Source: Mycobacterium sp. (GTDB lineage: Bacteria > Actinomycetota > Actinomycetes > Mycobacteriales > Mycobacteriaceae). From it: DNA of 11,921 nt. Both the position numbers and the translations under genes were made by a program. How positions within the stretch are numbered: the first letter of the stretch is position 1; the number at the start of each line of letters is the position of its first letter. This document shows positions 6,267 to 11,921 of this stretch, in pieces. The stretch spans positions 1 to 11,921 of the forward strand of contig JAHFVB010000088.1 of assembly GCA_023264755.1 (NCBI GenBank), read 5' to 3'. The notes beneath the pieces are model-generated. The model had not been told where the DNA came from and searched no databases. It saw only the letters and a list, made by a program, of their open reading frames with translations.

Positions 6267-7682
6267 CTACGGCGCCATCGCGCCGTCGACGACCGTCAAC
6301 TCCTCGGAAAGCCCTGCCGCGCGGCGGATTTCAACGAAGGCCTCGACCATCGCCGCGGTCAGCTCATGGGGATCCTCCAACGTCGCACCGTCGGAGAGCA
6401 CCGAGATGTTGAGTTGGTCGACGTAACTCCACACGGTGATGTTCAGCCCGCTGCCCGTGGTCAGCGGACCCACCGAATAGATTTCGGACACCAAGGCGCC
6501 GCCGACCCGCCCGTGCTCGCGCGGCCCCGGCACGTTGGAGATCGGCAAGTTGAGCACCTTGTTCTGACCGTCCTTGTTGGCCAGCCAACGGAACAGCGCC
6601 TCGGCCGGGGCGGGCGGGAAGTACGCCGACCACCGGCTCACCAACTCCGGCCCCATCAGGTGATGGGTCTGTTTGGCCGCCACCGCCGCCTCGTGCACGG
6701 CCTGGACCCGGGCCAGCGGATCCTCGAGCTCCACCGGCAGCGTCATCATCACCCCGGTGAAGTAGTTACCCGAGATGCGGTCGCGCGAGAAGTCGAAACT
6801 CACTGGGACCGAAGCCAAGAGCGGATGATCGGCGCTGCCGTCGTACCGGATCAGCAGCTGGCGCAGGGCGCCGGAGGAGATGGCCAGCACCATGTCGTTG
6901 ATGGTGACCCCGAGCTGCTTTCCGGTCTGCTTGACGTCGGCGAGCGAAAGCGTGGTGGTGGCGAACTTCCTGGTCCCGTCGACCATGTGGTTCATGAACG
7001 TGGGCGGCGGCGTGAACGGACGAGTCAGCTCCGGAGACAGCTTCTGCGAGCTCTTCCGCACCCGGCTGATGCCCTGCGCCGTGTACCGCACCACCCCGGG
7101 TAGCCGCCCGATTTGCCGGAAGTGGTCACGAAAGGCCGTGCGCACCAGTTCCCCCCGCGTGGGCGCCGGATCGGTGGCATACGAATCGCGGTCGGCCGGA
7201 CCGGCCTGCAGATCCATCCCGCGCGCCATCAGGTTGGCCGAGGCCACCCCGTCGGCCAACGCGTGGTGGATCTTCCCGAGCACCGCGATTCGACCTCCGG
7301 CCAGCCCCTCGATGAAGTACATCTCCCACAACGGGCGGCTCCGGTCCAGGGGCGTGCTGGCGATCTTGCCCACCGCGTCGTCGAGTTCGCGCCGGCCGCC
7401 CGGGCTCTCGAGTCGATAGGGTCGGATGTGGTACTCGAGATCGACCTCGCAGTTCTCCCGCCACATCGGATGGTGGAACTTGAACGGGATGTCGACCAAT
7501 TCGTATCGGAACGGATCGAGCTTGTAGAGCCTGCCGTGGATGACCTGGCGGAACTCCTCGACTCCGAAGTGGCGGTCCCCCAGCCCGTCGAGGGTGATCA
7601 CGGCCAGCTTCAGGGTGTGCATGTGGACCATCGGCGTCTCGCTGTACAGCAGTACCGCGTCCCACCCGCTGAGCCTCTTCAC
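6267..7682 (-). CDS. WS/DGAT acyltransferase (triacylglycerol synthase type), Rv1425-like
   Basis: Wax ester synthase/diacylglycerol acyltransferase family: acyl-CoA plus diacylglycerol or a long-chain alcohol to triacylglycerol or wax ester. The 471-residue protein has the active-site HHALADG (139-145; His140 and Asp144 within HHxxxDG), preceded by PLDRSRPLWEMYFIEG (111-126), and the family C-terminal block NLPISNVPGPRE. Length fits the family (about 450-480). The GTG start at 7682 is supported by GGAAGG on the minus strand (7698-7693), 10 nt upstream. The LipO-like gene lies immediately upstream with a 22-nt gap, so the two are probably one transcript from the divergent region near 8950. 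No signal peptide is seen. Lipid substrate specificity, and whether it makes triacylglycerol in vivo, cannot be told from sequence. Confidence 0.92.
   Translation of the reverse strand: MKRLSGWDAVLLYSETPMVHMHTLKLAVITLDGLGDRHFGVEEFRQVIHGRLYKLDPFRYELVDIPFKFHHPMWRENCEVDLEYHIRPYRLESPGGRRELDDAVGKIASTPLDRSRPLWEMYFIEGLAGGRIAVLGKIHHALADGVASANLMARGMDLQAGPADRDSYATDPAPTRGELVRTAFRDHFRQIGRLPGVVRYTAQGISRVRKSSQKLSPELTRPFTPPPTFMNHMVDGTRKFATTTLSLADVKQTGKQLGVTINDMVLAISSGALRQLLIRYDGSADHPLLASVPVSFDFSRDRISGNYFTGVMMTLPVELEDPLARVQAVHEAAVAAKQTHHLMGPELVSRWSAYFPPAPAEALFRWLANKDGQNKVLNLPISNVPGPREHGRVGGALVSEIYSVGPLTTGSGLNITVWSYVDQLNISVLSDGATLEDPHELTAAMVEAFVEIRRAAGLSEELTVVDGAMAP
6269..6286. terminator. Candidate bidirectional hairpin at convergent gene ends
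   Basis: ACGGCGC-CATC-GCGCCGT is a perfect 7-bp stem with a 4-nt loop, starting 13 nt after the lipO stop and lying in the last codons of the WS/DGAT gene. With only 10 nt between the two stop codons, a signal read from either strand would have to overlap coding sequence, as this does. There is no T-tract on either side, and GC-rich coding DNA yields such stems by chance, so function is tentative. Confidence 0.35.
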
Positions 7683-7704
7683 CGCCGAGCGTCCTTCCGG
7701 GAGG

Positions 7705-8928
7705 CTAGATGACCTGCTGCGATCCGACCAGCACGTGATTTCGGTGAACGTGGTCGAGGAACAGGCCGATTGCAGTTGCCGTCGATCCGGTCCTGGCTCC
7801 GTCGGTCATGTCGAAACCGTGTCCGGCGCCAGGCAATTCGGCGTACCCAACCACCGACCGCGACACCTTGCCGAGCTTGGCGACGAAGTCGCGCGCCTGC
7901 TGCACCGGGATGACGGTGTCGCCACCGCCATGGATCACCAGGAACGGCGGTGCATTGTCGTGGACGCGCGCCATGGGCGAAGCCTTGCGGAATATCTCCG
8001 GACGCTTGGCGAGCTTGCGCTTGACCACCACGCGCTCCAGGAAGTCGACGAACCGGGCCCGTTCCACCGTGGACCTGTCTTCCCAGTCGTAGCGCCCGTA
8101 GATGCCGACGACCGCGTCCACCGAGGTGTCCGAGCCGTCCGGCAGGTCGGCCTGGTACTCGGCGTCGTGCGCCGTCAAGCCGGCCAGCGCGGCCAGGTGT
8201 CCGCCCGCCGACGTACCGGCGATCGCAACGAAGTCACGGTCTCCGCCAAACCTGTCGACATTGGCCCTGGCCCAGGCGATCGCGGTCTTGACATCGGTAA
8301 TGTGCTGCGGCCAAGGATGATTCGGAGCCACTCGGTAGTCGATGGACAGACACACCCAGCCGAGTCGAGCCATGTGCGACATCAACGCGTAGCCCTGCAG
8401 GATTCGGCTACCGTGCACCCAGGCCCCACCGGGAACGAAGATCATCACGGGCGCGGGCTGCGCCGGAAGCTCCTCGGAGCGCCACACGTCGAGCAGTTGC
8501 GCCGGGTGGTCCCCATAGCGAACCGAGGTCCGATACACGGAGCGGCGATGCTCGAGCGCCTTCCACACCGGCGGCGTCGGATCCGGGGCGGGCCACTCGA
8601 CGTCCAGCGTGTCGGCGGGCACGACACCCCGTAGCGCGGTCTGCACCACCTCGTTGGTCTTGTCGCGATTGCGCTTGCGTTGCTCCGCAATTCCCGGCGT
8701 GAATGCGTTCTTCACCGCGGCGCCCAGGAAGTCCGGCAGGTGGCGAACCCCCCAGATGCTCATCGCCGTCGCACCACCCAGCGGTTCCAGGTGCTTACCG
8801 ATTACCGGCAGGCCCGCCGAGGCCACGCTCATCGCGAGCAAGTAGTCGGAGGGACCAGCGTTGAGCAGCCACTTCACCCTGGTCGTCAAGGTCGGGCCGG
8901 GGTACCGGGTATCCGGTCGAGCCGTCAT
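7705..8928 (-). CDS. LipO-like alpha/beta-hydrolase esterase
   Basis: Second carboxylesterase of the same family as LipO in this window. The 407-residue protein has VPGGAW (165-170), nucleophile Ser240 in GTSAGG (238-243), Asp337 in HGGGDTVIP and His370 in GAGHGFD: a complete triad. Blocks shared with LipO include LGWVCLSIDYRVAP, FVAIAGTSAGGHLAALAGLT and IYGRYDW, so the two are paralogues, but the ~110-residue N-terminal regions differ. In M. tuberculosis the relatives would be LipO, LipM and LipQ; which one is closest needs a tree. A hydrophobic patch at about 29-44 lies in an otherwise soluble N-terminus. ATG 8928 is chosen as the only start consistent with a free divergent region. It is the first gene of an operon with the WS/DGAT gene and is divergent from the fused dehydrogenase. 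Confidence 0.88.
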   Translation of the reverse strand: MTARPDTRYPGPTLTTRVKWLLNAGPSDYLLAMSVASAGLPVIGKHLEPLGGATAMSIWGVRHLPDFLGAAVKNAFTPGIAEQRKRNRDKTNEVVQTALRGVVPADTLDVEWPAPDPTPPVWKALEHRRSVYRTSVRYGDHPAQLLDVWRSEELPAQPAPVMIFVPGGAWVHGSRILQGYALMSHMARLGWVCLSIDYRVAPNHPWPQHITDVKTAIAWARANVDRFGGDRDFVAIAGTSAGGHLAALAGLTAHDAEYQADLPDGSDTSVDAVVGIYGRYDWEDRSTVERARFVDFLERVVVKRKLAKRPEIFRKASPMARVHDNAPPFLVIHGGGDTVIPVQQARDFVAKLGKVSRSVVGYAELPGAGHGFDMTDGARTGSTATAIGLFLDHVHRNHVLVGSQQVI

Positions 8929-8953
8929 TTCGCGAGCGTACCGCGGTTACTCG

Positions 8954-8959
8954 ACGGTA
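8954..8959 (-). promoter_or_regulatory. Candidate -10 for the esterase-WS/DGAT operon
   Basis: On the minus strand this reads TACCGT, fitting TANNNT, about 25 nt before ATG 8928. The predicted start point near 8947 falls on the 8-bp palindrome ACCGCGGT (8940-8947). No convincing -35 is visible. Weak evidence, based on pattern and position. Confidence 0.3.
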
Positions 8960-8987
8960 GGCGCCAATGCGGAGAACTCAGTCCCCG

Positions 8988-9005
8988 ACCACCGGTCGCG
9001 GTGGT
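8988..9005. promoter_or_regulatory. Inverted repeat in divergent promoter region, possible operator
   Basis: ACCACCG-GTCG-CGGTGGT is a perfect 7-bp inverted repeat with a 4-nt centre in the 88-nt gap between the divergent esterase and dehydrogenase genes. It ends at the first base of the -10 candidate TTATGT (9005-9010). This size and placement suit a dimeric repressor of TetR or GntR type. It does not match the KstR consensus. No regulator gene lies in the window. Confidence 0.45.
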
Positions 9006-9010
9006 TATGT
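9005..9010 (+). promoter_or_regulatory. Candidate -10 for the fused dehydrogenase, possibly leaderless
   Basis: TTATGT lies 6 nt before GTG 9017. No Shine-Dalgarno-like sequence precedes that GTG. If transcription starts at the G of GTG, the mRNA is leaderless, a common arrangement in mycobacteria. The second base is T where TANNNT has A, so the match is imperfect. Confidence 0.35.
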
Positions 9011-9016
9011 GTTCGC

Positions 9017-11239
9017 GTGGGCACTTCTCTGGGAATCAACGCGTTGGCCATTACCGAAGAACATCGAGCGCTCGCCGAGTCGGCGATGGGGCAGCTTGGA
9101 CGGCACGCGAGCCTGGCCGCTGCGAGGGCCACCCTGGCCCCCGAATCCGCGTCCAGCCACCCGGCCGAACTGTGGTCGGCCGCCGCTGAGCTCGGCTGGC
9201 CGGGGCTGGCGATTCCCGAGGAGTTCGGCGGCTCGGGTTTCGGCCTGTCCGAACTCGCCGTCGTACTCGAAGCGCAGGGCAGGCAACTGTGCCCCGGTCC
9301 ATTCCTTCCGACGGTGGCCGCAGCGACCGTCCTCGACCGCTGCGCGTCGAATTCCCTACGTAGCCAGCTGCTTCCCTCACTCGCCGACGGATCGACCGTC
9401 GGCGCACTCGGGCTTTCCGGCGACATCGCCGTCGGAGCGGACGGGGTGGCCACCGGCGAATGCCGCGCGGTACTCGGCGCCCCAGACGCCGCGGTGCTGG
9501 TGCTGGTCGCGGGCGCCGACGTCGTCGTGGTCGACGCCGGTGCCGAAGGGCTCACCGTCACCTCCCTGGCCGGGCTGGACCCCACCCGCAGCATCGGATC
9601 GGTCGCACTGCGCGACGTCGTCATCGACGCCGACCGCGTGCTGCGCGGCGCAGCGCCCCGCGCGCACACCGTCTTCCGCATCCTGGCCTCCGCCGAAGCG
9701 GTCGGCGTCAGCTGGGCCACCCTGGACATGGCGGTCGAATACGCCAAGGTCCGGGAACAGTTCGGCCGCACCATCGGCACCTTCCAGGCCGTCAAGCACC
9801 ACGCGGCGAACATGCTCGTCAACGCCGAACAGACGACCGCGGCCACCTGGGACGCCGCGCGGGCCGACGAGCTGGACAGCGCCTGGTTCCCCGCCGCCGT
9901 CGCCGCCGCACAAGCAATTCGCACCCAAGTCTTCAACGCGCAGTGCAACATTCAGCTGCACGGTGGCATCGGATTCACCTGGGAGCACGACTCCCACATG
10001 TACCTGCGGCGGGCTCGCACCCTAGCCGCGCTCCTGCGCGACGGAGCCGACCCCTACGCCGACGTCGTCACCGGCCAGCGTGACGGGCGGGCCCACGGTG
10101 CGGCATTCACGCTGCCCGCCGAGGCCGAGGAGTACCGCCAGGCCGCCCGGTCCGCCGTCGCCGCGTGGCACGACCTGCCCGAGGAGCGACGGCGCGACTT
10201 CCTGGTCGACACCGGCTATCTGGTGCCGCACTGGCCGAAGCCGTGGGGCCGGGCGGCCGGCGTCCTGGAACAGCTGGTGATCGAGCAGGAGTTCGGCCCG
10301 GCGGGCGGAAGCGAAGCAACCGGGGAAGCGCCCCGGATCGACCGGCCCGACCTGGGCATCACCGGTTGGGTCACGTTGACCATCGCCCAAGCAGGCAACG
10401 ACGACCAACGCGAGCGCTGGGTCGAGCCGGTGTTGCGCGGCCAGGTGATGTGGTGCCAGTTGTTCTCCGAGCCGGAGGCCGGTTCCGACGCCGCGGCGGT
10501 GCGGACCTCCGCCAAGAAGGTCGACGGCGGTTGGCGGGTCACCGGACAGAAGGTGTGGACCAGCCTGGCCCACCTGTGCCAGTGGGGCCTGGCCACGGTG
10601 CGCACCGACCCCGAGGCACCCAAGCACGCGGGCGTGACGATGATGGCGATCGACATGTCGGCGCCTGGCGTGACCGTCAACGGGTTGCGCGGGCTCACCG
10701 GGGGCGCGCACTTCAACGAGGTGTTCCTCGACGACGTGTTCGTCCCGGACGGCGACGTGGTCGGCGACGTCAATCGCGGCTGGCTCGTCGCGCGGGCCAC
10801 GTTGGGCAATGAACGGATCTCGATCGGCGGAGGCTCGGGCGGCGCCACCGGCTTCACCGCGGCCGACTTGGTGAAGCTGCTCGACGACGCTCCCGCCGAC
10901 ACCGCCGCCGCGTGCCTGCAGCGCGCCGGTGAGGTGCTCGCCGAGGGGCACACGCTGCGGCTGCTCAACCTGCGCCGGGTCACCCGGGCCATCGCAGGCG
11001 CCGAGCCCGGTCCCGAGGGCAACGTCACCAAACTGCTGGTCGCCGAGCAAGGTCAGCGCCTGACCGAACTCGCGATGGAGCTGGCCGGGACCGCCGCCAT
11101 CGTCGGCCAAGCCCCGCAGGTCACGCTGGCCTACCTCGGCAACCGAGCAATGACGATTGCCGGCGGCACCTCGGAGATCACCCGAAACACCATCGCCGAG
11201 CGCATCCTGGGGCTGCCGCGAGATCCGCTGCTCAAGTAA
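9017..11239 (+). CDS. Fused two-module acyl-CoA dehydrogenase (FadE family)
   Basis: Flavoenzyme expected to introduce a 2,3-double bond into an acyl-CoA. From GTG 9017 it has 740 residues, near the length of the M. tuberculosis fused FadE proteins (FadE6, FadE22, FadE34). Module 1 (about 1-350) has VREQFGRTIGTFQAVKHH (245-262) and QLHGGIGFTWEH (313-324). Module 2 (about 365-740) has FSEPEAGSD (483-491), GQKVWTS (510-516) and AGGTSEITRNTIAERILGLP (715-734). The classical catalytic Glu of YEGT is absent from both. Module 2 has Glu599 in GNERISIGG, where isovaleryl- and long-chain acyl-CoA dehydrogenases keep their helix-G catalytic Glu, whereas module 1 reads VFRILASAE there. Module 2 is thus the likely catalytic half. 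The frame is open from 8861, but that stretch overlaps the divergent esterase and is not dehydrogenase-like; TTG 9044 (731 residues) is another possible start. Substrate and FadE number are unknown. Confidence 0.88.
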   Translation: MGTSLGINALAITEEHRALAESAMGQLGRHASLAAARATLAPESASSHPAELWSAAAELGWPGLAIPEEFGGSGFGLSELAVVLEAQGRQLCPGPFLPTVAAATVLDRCASNSLRSQLLPSLADGSTVGALGLSGDIAVGADGVATGECRAVLGAPDAAVLVLVAGADVVVVDAGAEGLTVTSLAGLDPTRSIGSVALRDVVIDADRVLRGAAPRAHTVFRILASAEAVGVSWATLDMAVEYAKVREQFGRTIGTFQAVKHHAANMLVNAEQTTAATWDAARADELDSAWFPAAVAAAQAIRTQVFNAQCNIQLHGGIGFTWEHDSHMYLRRARTLAALLRDGADPYADVVTGQRDGRAHGAAFTLPAEAEEYRQAARSAVAAWHDLPEERRRDFLVDTGYLVPHWPKPWGRAAGVLEQLVIEQEFGPAGGSEATGEAPRIDRPDLGITGWVTLTIAQAGNDDQRERWVEPVLRGQVMWCQLFSEPEAGSDAAAVRTSAKKVDGGWRVTGQKVWTSLAHLCQWGLATVRTDPEAPKHAGVTMMAIDMSAPGVTVNGLRGLTGGAHFNEVFLDDVFVPDGDVVGDVNRGWLVARATLGNERISIGGGSGGATGFTAADLVKLLDDAPADTAAACLQRAGEVLAEGHTLRLLNLRRVTRAIAGAEPGPEGNVTKLLVAEQGQRLTELAMELAGTAAIVGQAPQVTLAYLGNRAMTIAGGTSEITRNTIAERILGLPRDPLLK

Positions 11240-11270
11240 CGGCGGGGCCACATTCGGATGGCGCTCTGGA

Positions 11271-11282
11271 CGCTACGTAGCG
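11271..11282. promoter_or_regulatory. 12-bp perfect palindrome in the gap before the Septum_form-type gene
   Basis: CGCTACGTAGCG is a perfect palindrome in the 131-nt gap 11240-11370, 32 nt after the dehydrogenase stop. A second small inverted repeat, GAGCT-GTGTCA-AGCTC, follows at 11292-11307. Either could be an operator or part of a weak terminator. I see no clear promoter in the gap; TATTGC (11308-11313) is only a partial -10 match. Confidence 0.3.
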
Positions 11283-11370
11283 GGAGTTGTTGAGCTGTGT
11301 CAAGCTCTATTGCCGTGGCTGGCAAACCTGGTCGGCGCATCGCCGCAGGTAGGAACCCGGAACAACCGGG

Positions 11371-11921
11371 ATGGCAGCGGTGACGGCGGTGCAGTCGTCG
11401 CCGCGATCTGGCGAGCCTCCAGCAGAGTTCCGGACCGTGGCCTCCGCGCCGGGCCCCAGTCGCCCGTCCCCCCGGTGCCTGGCCGAGTCACCCGGTCGCA
11501 GCGCACATGCCAACAAGCGAGCGACGCTGGGCCTGGTATTCGTCGCACTGATCCTGGTCGGCATCATCCAACTGCTGATGTCGTCGCCGGACACCAGGAC
11601 CACGGCCTCCGGGGAGAGCCGGGCCGCCGTGGTCTTCAGCAGCGCGCAGCCCGGCAACTGTCTGAGTTGGCCGCCGGACGCACCGGACAAGCCGTCGTTC
11701 GTGCAGTGCCGCGACGACCACCTGTTCGAGGTGGCCAAGTCGATCGGGATGAGCAACTTCGGCGCGCCTTGCCAGGCCGCCGTGCGCGACTACCTCGGCG
11801 CCAGGTACGACCCCAACAGCAGGTTCACCATCAGCGTGCTGTGGGCGGGCGATACCCACCAAGCTCCCCCCGCCGACCGAAACCTGTTGTGTGGGTTGGA
11901 ATTACTTGGTCACGACGGCCA
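11371..11921 (+). CDS. Septum_form-family membrane protein, 3' truncated
   Basis: The frame is open to the right edge, giving 183 visible codons. An in-frame TAG at 11350-11352 limits the start; ATG 11371 is the first candidate, with GTG 11380, 11389 and 11437 as alternatives. AGGTAGGAA (11347-11355) is rather far for a ribosome site. Layout: a Pro/Ser-rich cytoplasmic tail (1-48), basic NKR, one membrane helix (about 52-70, LGLVFVALILVGIIQLL), then an outside domain with Cys97, Cys113, Cys134 and Cys174. The blocks PGNCLSWP, VQCRDDHLFEVA and NLLCGLEL are typical of the actinobacterial Septum_form domain, with two probable disulfides. The domain name comes from septum-associated annotation and a role in division is unproven for most members. 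No functional link to the lipid genes is evident; it may begin a new transcription unit. Confidence 0.75.
   Translation, partial: MAAVTAVQSSPRSGEPPAEFRTVASAPGPSRPSPRCLAESPGRSAHANKRATLGLVFVALILVGIIQLLMSSPDTRTTASGESRAAVVFSSAQPGNCLSWPPDAPDKPSFVQCRDDHLFEVAKSIGMSNFGAPCQAAVRDYLGARYDPNSRFTISVLWAGDTHQAPPADRNLLCGLELLGHDG

Noticed and set aside
8971..8985. GAACTCAGTC in the divergent gap as a second KstR site.
   Set aside because: It lacks the AACNNGTT core at the right spacing.
8861..9016. Upstream extension of the second dehydrogenase.
   Set aside because: The frame is open but overlaps the divergent esterase start, and its residues do not resemble a dehydrogenase N-terminus. GTG 9017 leads directly into the family-like sequence.
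11281..11302. Minus-strand TTGACA (11302-11297) as a promoter -35.
   Set aside because: No good -10 at the right distance and no minus-strand gene downstream; it would fire into the dehydrogenase 3' end.

Overview
The window (about 11.9 kb, very GC-rich, almost fully coding, with GTG/TTG starts, overlapping genes and TANNNT-type -10 elements) looks like a mycobacterial chromosome (Mycobacterium/Mycolicibacterium or a close relative). The core is recognisable as the Rv1425 to Rv1428c neighbourhood of M. tuberculosis: a DGAT/PlsC-type acyltransferase, the acyl-CoA ligase FadD12 and the esterase LipO in one plus-strand operon, tail-to-tail with a WS/DGAT (triacylglycerol synthase-type) gene. The genes on either side differ from the M. 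tuberculosis layout as I remember it.

Layout: 2-1417 (+), the 3' part of a fused two-module acyl-CoA dehydrogenase; 1510-1980 (+), a small secreted protein of unknown function; 2053-2495 (+), a lipoprotein whose lipobox and mature region lie in different frames (apparent 1-nt frameshift at a G5C3 run); 2568-6256 (+), the acyltransferase-fadD12-lipO operon with overlapping genes; 6267-7682 and 7705-8928 (-), a two-gene operon of a LipO-like esterase followed by the WS/DGAT enzyme; 9017-11239 (+), a second, complete fused acyl-CoA dehydrogenase, divergent from the esterase; 11371-end (+), the 5' part of a one-TM Septum_form-family protein, open at the window edge.

How the parts may work together (inference): two related esterases release acyl groups, FadD12 makes acyl-CoA, the acyltransferase and WS/DGAT re-esterify it, and the fused dehydrogenases can start beta-oxidation. 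A perfect match to the KstR consensus (TNNAACNNGTTNNA) lies where the fadD12 operon should start transcription, suggesting that this module is induced during sterol catabolism.

Main points of interest: the KstR-like site; the split lipoprotein with a GGGCCCA heptamer exactly at the frame change; the two fused dehydrogenases, whose halves are in opposite order; the pair of LipO-type esterases flanking the WS/DGAT gene; and inverted repeats in the divergent and convergent gene junctions. I found no tRNA, rRNA, CRISPR array, insertion sequence or phage gene.
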